Positions 1 to 5,484 of a stretch of DNA of 6,322 bases are shown here, piece after piece. The notes beneath the pieces are model-generated. The model ran no database searches, had not been told where the DNA came from, and saw only the letters and a program-made list of their open reading frames with translations. Numbering within the stretch: position 1 is the first letter of the stretch; every line of letters starts with the position of its first letter. The stretch is from Micrococcales bacterium (lineage in GTDB: Bacteria; Actinomycetota; Actinomycetes; Actinomycetales; Dermatophilaceae): NCBI GenBank assembly GCA_003132125.1, contig PKWT01000137.1, positions 1 to 6,322 of the forward strand, given 5' to 3'. The position numbers and the translations under genes are program-made.

Positions 1-655
1 GCCCCTCGATGGTGGTAACCCCGCCGTCGATCACGTAGGCGCGGTCTGTCACCTTCAATGCAGCGCGGGCGTTCTGCTCCACCAGTAACACGGTCGTGCC
101 CTGGTCCCTGATCTCACTGATGACCTGCATCACCTGGGCCACGATCAGCGGGGCCAATCCCATCGAGGGCTCATCGAGCATCAGCATCTTGGGTCCGGCA
201 ACAAGTCCCCGGCCGATCGCCAGCATCTGCTGCTCGCCGCCGGACAGCGTCCCGCCTTGCTGCATCCTGCGTTCCCCGAGCAGCGGAAGCAGCGCGAAGA
301 CCGTCTCAATTCTTTTCGCAACCACTGCATGGTCCTTGACCAGGAAGCCACCCAGCTGAAGGTTCTCCAGCACGGTGAGGGTGCTGAATATGCGCCGCCC
401 CTCTGGCACGTGAATCAGACCGGCCCCCACGACGTCCCACGGGTGAGCCTTGGTGATGTCGGCGCCGTTGAACGTCACTCTCCCGGAGTGCGACTTCACC
501 AAAGCCGATGCCGTGGACAGCGTCGTCGTCTTGCCTGCGCCATTGTTGCCGAGGAGCGCGACGATCTCGCCCTCCGCGACCGTCAGACTGAGGCCGGACA
601 GCGCCTGGACTTTGCCGTAGAACACCTGGACGTTGTCGAACTCAAGCATCGCCAT
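1..655 (-). CDS. livF: HAAT-family ABC transporter ATP-binding protein LivF (3' end cut by window edge)
   Basis: One of two cytoplasmic ATPases that power a branched-chain/hydrophobic amino acid type importer. About 218 residues are visible, beginning MAMLEFDNVQVFYG. Walker A is GNNGAGKT at residues 36-43, the Q-loop region is the LivF hallmark HVPEGRRIF (82-90), the ABC signature is LSGGEQQ (137-143), and Walker B plus catalytic Glu is MLMLDEP (157-163). The usual switch histidine is Gln in LVEQNA (191-196), which is normal for LivF proteins and not a defect. LivF is usually about 235-240 residues, so roughly the last 15-20 are outside the window and no stop codon is seen. The start at 655 lies inside the end of livG (14-nt overlap), with a purine-rich GAGGGGG stretch before it; a second ATG two codons later (649) is an alternative. 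It is the last visible gene of the operon and translationally coupled to livG. Confidence 0.95.
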   Translation of the reverse strand, partial: MAMLEFDNVQVFYGKVQALSGLSLTVAEGEIVALLGNNGAGKTTTLSTASALVKSHSGRVTFNGADITKAHPWDVVGAGLIHVPEGRRIFSTLTVLENLQLGGFLVKDHAVVAKRIETVFALLPLLGERRMQQGGTLSGGEQQMLAIGRGLVAGPKMLMLDEPSMGLAPLIVAQVMQVISEIRDQGTTVLLVEQNARAALKVTDRAYVIDGGVTTIEG

Positions 656-1433
656 TGCTCTGCGCCCCCTCGTCATCCTTGCCGAGGTAGGCCTCGATCA
701 CAGCTGGGTTCGCCTTGACCTCGGCCGGCGTGCCCACCGCAATCTCCCGCCCGAAGTTCATCACGATGATGCGTTCGGACAGCTCCATCACCAGGCCCAT
801 GTCATGTTCGATCAGAACAATCGAGGTTCCCAGGTCGCGAATGCGCCCACAGAGCACAAGCAGCTGCTGCTTCTCCGAGTAGTTGAGCCCTGCGGCTGGC
901 TCATCGAGGAGCAGCAGCTCTGCCTTCCGGGCCAGAGCCCTGGCAATCTCGACCCGTTTCTGCTGACCGTAGGACAGGTTCCGAACCGGGACTCCGCGGG
1001 CGCCCTCGAAGCCGACGAAGTCGAGCCAGTAGTTCGCCTCGTCGGTGTACATCGCTTCGCTGCGCTTGAACCGGGGAGTGTGCAGGATCGCGTCCGCCCA
1101 GTTCTGTCCGCCATACAGGTGCATCCCGGCGCGCACATTGTCGAGCACTGTCAGGTCCGGGAAGAGTCGAAGGTTCTGGAACGTCCGCGTCACGCCGACT
1201 GCGGCAATGTCTGCCGGCCGTTTTCCAGTGGTCTCGAGCCCCTTGATCCGGACTGATCCGGAGGTCGGCCGGTAGAAGCCGGTGATGCAGTTGAACGCAG
1301 ACGTCTTGCCCGCACCGTTCGGGCCGATCACCGCGATGATCTCCCGCTCATGAGCCGAAAAACTCAGCCCGTCAACGGCCTTCACGCCGCCGAACGCGAC
1401 TTGGAGGTCCTTGACCTCAAGTACCGCGGTCAT
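642..1433 (-). CDS. livG: HAAT-family ABC transporter ATP-binding protein LivG
   Basis: The second cytoplasmic ATPase of the importer, expected to pair with LivF under the LivHM permease. It has 263 residues, close to the family's usual 255-265. Walker A is GPNGAGKT (37-44), the Q-loop is TRTFQNLRLF (82-91), the signature is LSYGQQKRVEIARAL (153-167), Walker B and catalytic Glu are LLLLDEP (173-179), and the switch His is in LIEHD (His210). The D-loop reads AAGLNYSE rather than the common GLNPxE, a minor variation. The insert between Q-loop and signature (about 104-150) is the length that distinguishes LivG from LivF. The start codon overlaps the livM stop in an ATGA arrangement (4 nt), and the end overlaps livF by 14 nt, so it is internal to a coupled operon. 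All motifs are intact; no sign of decay. Confidence 0.97.
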   Translation of the reverse strand: MTAVLEVKDLQVAFGGVKAVDGLSFSAHEREIIAVIGPNGAGKTSAFNCITGFYRPTSGSVRIKGLETTGKRPADIAAVGVTRTFQNLRLFPDLTVLDNVRAGMHLYGGQNWADAILHTPRFKRSEAMYTDEANYWLDFVGFEGARGVPVRNLSYGQQKRVEIARALARKAELLLLDEPAAGLNYSEKQQLLVLCGRIRDLGTSIVLIEHDMGLVMELSERIIVMNFGREIAVGTPAEVKANPAVIEAYLGKDDEGAQSNGDA

Positions 1434-2473
1434 CGGCCCTGCTCCGTCGCCACTGCGGGGGGATCGACGTCAACGGTCGCACGTTCCCGTTCGTACCCGC
1501 GGGCCGGCCAGAAGCCCTGCGGGCGGAACACCATGACGACCACGAGCAACAGGCCGAAGACCAGGTAGCGGTTTGAAGCGAAGTCCCGCAAGAGCTCAGG
1601 CAGCAGGCTGATGACCAGGGCGCCGATCACGACACCGCGCATGTTGCCCATCCCGCCGAGCACGACCGCCATCAGCACCAGCGCCGACTGGAGGAAGATG
1701 AAGCTCTGAGGCGAAACCGCGGACAGGTGCGCGGCAAAGAGCACTCCGCCCAGACCTCCCCAGATGGCGCCGAAGATGTACGCGAGCAGCTTCACCTTGT
1801 AGGTGTGGATGCCCATCGCCTCGGCGGCGTCCTCGTCCTCGCGCACGAACCGCCAGGCCCGGCCGAGCCGAGATTTTCCCAAGCGTGCCGAAGCAAGCAC
1901 AAACAGCGAGACCACGAGCACCGTGAGGTAGTAGAGGACCGCGGGGTTTTCCACGTCCAGCCCGCCGATCTTCAGCAGACCGGGGATGCCGAAGATACCC
2001 GAGGGGCCGCCGGTCACGCTCAGGTTGTTGGCTGTGATGCGCGTGATCTCACCGAAGCCCAGGGTGACGATCGCCAGATAGTCGCTGCGCAGCCGCAGTG
2101 TCGGCGCCCCGATGATCAACCCGGCCAGGATTGTCATCACCAGCACCGCCGGAATCGTGAAGAGAAGCGGCAGCTCGAAGCTCTTGGAGATGATGCCCGC
2201 GGTGTACGCGCCAACCGCCATGAAGGCGATGTACCCCAAGTCAAGCAAACCGCAGTAACCCACCACAATATTCAACCCGGACGCGAGCAGCACAAAGATC
2301 GCCGCCGTGGTCATCACATTGAGTGAGTATGGCGACGCGGTGACGAATGGGGCAAGCAATGCGGCCGCGAGCGCGACCCAGCCAATCAGCCGGCTCTCAA
2401 GAAGCCGTGAGATCGGTGACCTGGGCGGACCTAGCCGCTGCGGTGCCAAAGTGGCGTCGACGTTCTCACTCAT
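1430..2473 (-). CDS. livM: HAAT-family ABC transporter permease LivM
   Basis: An inner-membrane permease subunit expected to form a heterodimeric channel with LivH. It has 347 residues, within the LivM range. A hydrophilic N-terminal stretch (about 1-30) precedes a series of hydrophobic segments near 31-48, 52-72, 78-95, 103-123, 180-195, 228-250, 261-293 and 303-316. Family hallmarks are GLNIVVGYCGLLDLGYIAF (66-84), PTLRLRSDYLAIVTLGFGE (124-142), TGGPSGI (154-160), and the cytoplasmic ATPase-contact loop around REDEDAAEAMGI (211-222). After the conserved FRPQGFW (316-322) there is a charged tail of about 25 residues. It starts one base after the livH stop (TAG-C-ATG) and overlaps livG by 4 nt, so all three should be translated together. 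Substrate selectivity cannot be read from this subunit. Confidence 0.96.
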   Translation of the reverse strand: MSENVDATLAPQRLGPPRSPISRLLESRLIGWVALAAALLAPFVTASPYSLNVMTTAAIFVLLASGLNIVVGYCGLLDLGYIAFMAVGAYTAGIISKSFELPLLFTIPAVLVMTILAGLIIGAPTLRLRSDYLAIVTLGFGEITRITANNLSVTGGPSGIFGIPGLLKIGGLDVENPAVLYYLTVLVVSLFVLASARLGKSRLGRAWRFVREDEDAAEAMGIHTYKVKLLAYIFGAIWGGLGGVLFAAHLSAVSPQSFIFLQSALVLMAVVLGGMGNMRGVVIGALVISLLPELLRDFASNRYLVFGLLLVVVMVFRPQGFWPARGYERERATVDVDPPAVATEQGR

Positions 2474-2474
2474 G

Positions 2475-3368
2475 CTACATACGCTCCGTTACTCGCTCGC
2501 CGAGAATGCCCGTCGGCCGCAACGTGAGGAACAGGATGAGCACGGCGAAGGAGAAGACGTCACGCCACTGTCCGCCGAACCATTGGCTGCCAAAAGCCTC
2601 GACAAAACCAAGCACGAGACCGCCCAGCATCGCCCCCTTGATATTGCCGATGCCGCCGATGACAGCGGCGGTGAAGGCCTTGAGGCCAATGATGAACCCC
2701 ATCAGAAAGTCGATCTTGCCGTAGTAAGCGCCCGCCATCACGCCAGCGGCTCCAGCCAGTGCCGACCCGATGAAGAAGGTGCGGGTAATCACCGCGTTGA
2801 CGTTGATCCCCATCAGCAGCGAGGCGTTCGAGTCCAGCGCGATCGATCGCATGGCGCGCCCGGTGGAGGTCTTCTGGATGTAGAAGTTCAAGGCGACCAT
2901 GAGGCCGGCGGCGATCAGCATCAGGACGATCTGTGGCAGCGACGCTCGTGCCCCGAGAACCTCGAACACCCCGCCCTCCAGACGAATCGGGTACGCACGC
3001 GGATTCGGGCCGGCAATAGCCGCGATGCCGTACTCGAGCGAGAACGAGACGCCGACGGCGGAAATCAGCACGGCCAGTCGAGGTGCGCCTCGCAGGGGGC
3101 GGTAGGCCAGGCGTTCGATGAGGACACCCGCCCCACCAGTGATCAGCATGCTCACCAGCAGCACGATCAGAAGCGCGCCCAGCGAGAGAGAAGCCGGGAT
3201 TCCACCCATGGAGGTCAACAGGGCAAAACCGATGAAGGCGCCGAGCATATAGATGTCGCCATGGGCGAAGTTCAGGAGCTTGATGATGCCGTAGACCATG
3301 CTGTAGCCAAGCGCGATCAGAGCGTAGAACGAGCCGACGAACAGCCCGTCCCAGATGAGTTGAGTCAT
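2475..3368 (-). CDS. livH: HAAT-family ABC transporter permease LivH
   Basis: The partner permease of LivM. It has 297 residues, typical of LivH. The N-terminal hallmark is clear: YALIALGYSMVYGIIKLLN (15-33) followed by FAHGDIYMLGAF (34-45). Other family signatures are ISAVGVSFSLEYG (102-114), the cytoplasmic coupling loop GRAMRSIALDSNASLLMGIN (170-189), and GLKAFTAAVIGGIGNIKGA (228-246). The C-terminus ends in LTLRPTGILGERVTERM, also typical. The start at 3368 is supported by an AGGAG just upstream (short spacer) and by conservation of the region immediately after Met. It is the first gene after the intergenic hairpin that separates it from the binding-protein gene, and livM begins one base after its stop. 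Confidence 0.96.
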   Translation of the reverse strand: MTQLIWDGLFVGSFYALIALGYSMVYGIIKLLNFAHGDIYMLGAFIGFALLTSMGGIPASLSLGALLIVLLVSMLITGGAGVLIERLAYRPLRGAPRLAVLISAVGVSFSLEYGIAAIAGPNPRAYPIRLEGGVFEVLGARASLPQIVLMLIAAGLMVALNFYIQKTSTGRAMRSIALDSNASLLMGINVNAVITRTFFIGSALAGAAGVMAGAYYGKIDFLMGFIIGLKAFTAAVIGGIGNIKGAMLGGLVLGFVEAFGSQWFGGQWRDVFSFAVLILFLTLRPTGILGERVTERM

Positions 3369-3391
3369 GAGCTCCTGCCTCGTTCAGCGAT

Positions 3392-3431
3392 GGTGACGGA
3401 TGCCGCACGAGCTCGCGCGGCATCCGTCACC
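3392..3431 (-). promoter_or_regulatory. Intergenic hairpin between binding-protein gene and livH
   Basis: A perfect 15-bp inverted repeat (arms 3392-3406 and 3417-3431) with a 10-nt loop (3407-3416) fills most of the 68-nt gap between the two genes. One arm reads GGTGACGGATGCCGC and the other is its exact reverse complement. It begins only 5 nt after the binding-protein stop codon. No run of T follows it on the transcribed strand, so it is not a classical intrinsic terminator. Likely roles (inference) are partial termination or protection of the upstream mRNA 3' end, so that the binding protein is made in excess of the membrane subunits. Confidence 0.75.
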
Positions 3432-3436
3432 GTGGA

Positions 3437-4609
3437 TCAGGGCTGCAGGGCGTTGAGAATGAACTTGCCGTCCTTGATCACAAGGATGACGAAACCACCG
3501 CTGGACAGGGTGTGCTCCGGGGTGAACTTCAGCGGGCCCGAGAACATGGAGAAACCGTCGATGGCCTCCAGAGCCTTGATGATGTCAGCGCCCTTGGTGC
3601 TGCCAGCATCCTCGATCGCCTTGGCCGCAAGGCGGACCGCGTCATACGACTGGGTCGAGTACGGACCAGGGTCAGCGTTGAACGCCGCCTTGTAGTTGGC
3701 GATCCACCTCTCGGCACCCTTGATGGTATCGGGCGTTTGCGTCATCGTCGCGAACACGCCTTCTGCGCCTGCCCCGGCGATCTTTGGAAGGGAAGGATCG
3801 ACACTGCCGTCGGCGACCATGACCTTGCCAGTGAAACCAGCCTTCTTCAGCTGGTTGATGATCAAGCCGCCCTCCTGGTAGTACCCGGTCCAGTACACCA
3901 GTGCAGGGTTCTTGGCCATGATGGCGCGGACCACTGCTGAGTAGTCGCTCTCACCAGCGGTCACCGAGGTGTTCAGAAGAACCTTGACCGATCCATCGGC
4001 GACGATCTGGGCCTGGGTCTCGGTGGTGATGTCCTTCGAGTAGCTCGTGTTGTCATCGACCAGAGCGACCGTGGTAAAGCCTGACTTCTTCATGAAGGCG
4101 AGCGCCGTCGTCGACTGCTGCTTGCCGGTGCCGTTGATCAAGAACACGTTGGCGAGCCCCTGCTTGACCAGATCCTGCGAGTTCGCAGCCGGGATGATCA
4201 TCGGGATGTTCGCCTTCTGGAAGATTGGCAACGTGGGCAGCGTGGCGCCCGAGCAGTAACCGCCCACCGAAACGACCACTCCGGCGGAGACGACCTTGTT
4301 GGCGCTCGCGACCGCTTGCTGCGCGTCGCACGCCTCGTCCTCGACCATGAGCTCAAGCTTGCGTCCCTTCAGGACGCCGCCAGCCTTGTTGATCTCGTCG
4401 ACAGCAAGCTGGGCGCCGTTCTTCATGTACGCGCCGGTGGGCGCACTGCTCCCCGAGATGGGCACAACCATGCCCAGCTTGACAGGGCCGGACGGGGTTG
4501 CAGCCCCGCTGGCCCCACTGCTGAGCAAACCGCCACCGCATCCGGCTGTCGTGAGGACCATCGCCGCGCCGATAACGAGCAGGACCGTTTTCCGGGTTCC
4601 AGTTTTCAT
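3437..4609 (-). CDS. HAAT-family ABC transporter substrate-binding lipoprotein (LivJ/LivK-like)
   Basis: Extracytoplasmic receptor that would deliver a small amino-acid-like ligand to LivHM. It has 390 residues. A lipoprotein signal (1-23, KTGTRKTVLLVIGAAMVL core) ends at TTAGC with lipid-modified Cys24, followed by a Gly/Ser/Ala/Pro linker to about residue 42. The rest is a type I periplasmic-binding fold (Peripla_BP_6): VKLGMVVPISG (43-53), AVDEINKAGG (69-78), and AGESDYSAVVRAI (218-230). Cys94 and Cys119 are 25 residues apart, matching the disulfide pair of E. coli LivJ. Against LivJ as recalled, contact positions become Ser120, Ala141, Asn143 (Thr in LivJ), Tyr243 and Asp267 (Glu in LivJ), so the ligand may not be Leu/Ile/Val. 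The start at 4609 has AAGGAG nine bases upstream (4619-4624). First gene of the importer operon; no symbol is given because the ligand is uncertain. Confidence 0.93.
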   Translation of the reverse strand: MKTGTRKTVLLVIGAAMVLTTAGCGGGLLSSGASGAATPSGPVKLGMVVPISGSSAPTGAYMKNGAQLAVDEINKAGGVLKGRKLELMVEDEACDAQQAVASANKVVSAGVVVSVGGYCSGATLPTLPIFQKANIPMIIPAANSQDLVKQGLANVFLINGTGKQQSTTALAFMKKSGFTTVALVDDNTSYSKDITTETQAQIVADGSVKVLLNTSVTAGESDYSAVVRAIMAKNPALVYWTGYYQEGGLIINQLKKAGFTGKVMVADGSVDPSLPKIAGAGAEGVFATMTQTPDTIKGAERWIANYKAAFNADPGPYSTQSYDAVRLAAKAIEDAGSTKGADIIKALEAIDGFSMFSGPLKFTPEHTLSSGGFVILVIKDGKFILNALQP

Positions 4610-4663
4610 GGCATCTCTCTCCTTGAGGTGACAATCGGGTAGCTCCGCGCAATACGACCGTCA

Positions 4664-4680
4664 GATCACACTCGGATCAC
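4664..4680. repeat. GATCAC direct repeat in the liv operon leader
   Basis: GATCAC occurs at 4664-4669 and again at 4675-4680, an 11-bp period or about one helical turn, in the untranslated leader just downstream of the predicted liv transcription start. It could be a protein-binding site on one DNA face, but six-base repeats arise by chance easily. No function is assigned. Confidence 0.3.
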
Positions 4681-4688
4681 GCCAGTGC

Positions 4689-4718
4689 AATATGACATGT
4701 CACACAGGTTTGAGTCAA
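4689..4718 (-). promoter_or_regulatory. Predicted promoter of the binding-protein/livHMGF operon
   Basis: Read on the minus strand, TTGACT (4713-4718, 5 of 6 matches to the -35 consensus) is followed after 18 nt by CATATT (4689-4694, 4 of 6 to the -10). This predicts transcription starting near 4682 with a leader of roughly 70 nt before the binding-protein ATG at 4609. The -35 overlaps the gntR stop codon (4715-4717). The operon could therefore also receive read-through from gntR, since no terminator is visible between them. Confidence 0.55.
4693..4702. promoter_or_regulatory. Candidate operator palindrome in the liv promoter
   Basis: TGACATGTCA is a perfect 10-bp palindrome lying in the spacer and touching the -10 of the predicted liv promoter, a position where a bound protein would block polymerase. 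On the minus strand the wider site reads ACATG-T-CATAT, resembling the ATATG-TGC-CATAT core upstream of the racemase but with a 1-nt instead of a 3-nt centre. The neighbouring GntR/FCD protein is the obvious candidate binder (inference). Confidence 0.45.
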
Positions 4719-5386
4719 CGATCCGGGGAGTTTCCTGCCCACCAGCCGATCACATGCCCAAGATGTTTGATGGTCAGCGCCTCGAGCGCCGCGCCGTCCC
4801 TGCGGTCCAGCAGGTCGAGCATGACGTGGTGTTCGCGCGCGGACTCGGGGAGCTCCTCGCTCATCGTCATCCGGGCCAGGTTGACCATTCGGGTCTGCAA
4901 GCGGAGCTCGCGGACCATGTCGACCAGCCGCGCGTTTCCGTGGAGGTCGAGCAGCCCCAGATGAAAGTCACGGTCGCCCTCGATGAAGCCGGTGAGGTTG
5001 GCGTTCTCGGCGTGAACGACGATCTGCTGGGCGAGCAGGCGCCACTGGGGCAGGCTCTCGGTCGGGAAGCTCTCGGCAAGTGCGCGCATTGCGGGCGCCT
5101 CGATCAGCTGGCGCAGCTCGACGATCTCCCGAAGATCCTGCTCGCTCACCTCGGTGACGCGGAATCCCTTGTTGCGAACAGATGCCACGAACCCCCGCTG
5201 CTCGAGGTCGAGCATCGCCTCACGGACCGGGGTGGCCGAGACGGCGAACTGGCTCGCGAGCGTGGGCACGGAAACGAGCGTCCCAGGGGCGAGCTCACCG
5301 GAGATGATGGCGGCCGACAGGGACTCGGAGATCCGGTCCCGCAGACTCGCGACCTCCTCCACCTTGCGAATCGCTGACTCGGCCAT
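4715..5386 (-). CDS. GntR family transcriptional regulator, FCD (FadR-type) subfamily
   Basis: DNA-binding, ligand-responsive regulator, probably a repressor of the flanking genes. It has 223 residues, typical of FCD-type GntR proteins. The N-terminal winged helix-turn-helix spans about 13-78: ISGELAPGT (28-36), recognition region VSATPVREAMLDLEQRGFV (49-67) and wing RNKGFRVTEV (71-80). The C-terminal all-helical FCD domain (about 84-212) starts with LREIVELRQLIEAPAMRAL. It carries DRDFH (138-142), EHH (185-187) and His208. His142, His186 and His208 fit the family's metal-binding histidines; I could not place the fourth, acidic ligand with confidence. The start at 5386 has an AGGAG just upstream. 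It lies between the importer operon (105-nt gap) and the divergent racemase gene, as expected for a local regulator. FCD proteins commonly sense small carboxylates or amino-acid derivatives. Confidence 0.93.
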   Translation of the reverse strand: MAESAIRKVEEVASLRDRISESLSAAIISGELAPGTLVSVPTLASQFAVSATPVREAMLDLEQRGFVASVRNKGFRVTEVSEQDLREIVELRQLIEAPAMRALAESFPTESLPQWRLLAQQIVVHAENANLTGFIEGDRDFHLGLLDLHGNARLVDMVRELRLQTRMVNLARMTMSEELPESAREHHVMLDLLDRRDGAALEALTIKHLGHVIGWWAGNSPDR

Positions 5387-5463
5387 GATCTCCTCACCTC
5401 ACGCTAGACGGAACCCGGGGTGGGTCCGGCTGCTCGCACGATTCACCTTGGCTCACTAGTATC

Positions 5464-5484
5464 CATGATATGTGCCATATTATG
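5464..5484. promoter_or_regulatory. Candidate operator palindrome in the gntR/racemase intergenic region
   Basis: A 21-bp inverted repeat centred on 5474 has core ATATG-TGC-CATAT (5468-5480), then one mismatched pair, then CAT/ATG outer arms. It overlaps the racemase ATG at 5482-5484, the alternative in-frame ATG at 5470, and the predicted -10 of gntR. One bound dimer here could repress both divergent genes. Binding by the adjacent GntR/FCD protein is inferred, not shown. Confidence 0.5.
5479..5484 (-). promoter_or_regulatory. Predicted -10 box of the gntR promoter
   Basis: On the minus strand CATAAT matches the -10 consensus at 5 of 6 positions and would give a gntR leader of roughly 85 nt. 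No convincing -35 hexamer is seen at 16-18 nt upstream, so this is a weak prediction. It falls inside the palindrome at 5464-5484, which would suit autoregulation. Confidence 0.35.

Noticed and set aside
191..655. Apparent loss of the switch histidine (LVEQNA) and altered Walker A (GNNGAGKT) in LivF
   Set aside because: Gln at the switch position is usual in LivF proteins, and the Walker A change keeps the essential Gly-Lys-Thr. No evidence of inactivation.
96..1275. Plus-strand open frames over livF and livG
   Set aside because: These are antisense or shifted shadows; the minus-strand frames contain intact Walker A, signature and Walker B motifs.
2307..3695. Long plus-strand open frame (462 codons) antisense to livH and parts of livM and the binding-protein gene
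   Set aside because: It lies opposite genes with clear family signatures. Its product is highly polar (rich in Asp, Glu, His, Gln, Arg) with no recognisable domain, as typical of antisense frames kept open by high-GC codon use.
5410..5427. Small inverted repeat GGAACCC/GGGTCC in the gntR leader
   Set aside because: Only six pairs with a bulge and a GC-biased composition; too weak to call a regulatory hairpin or terminator.
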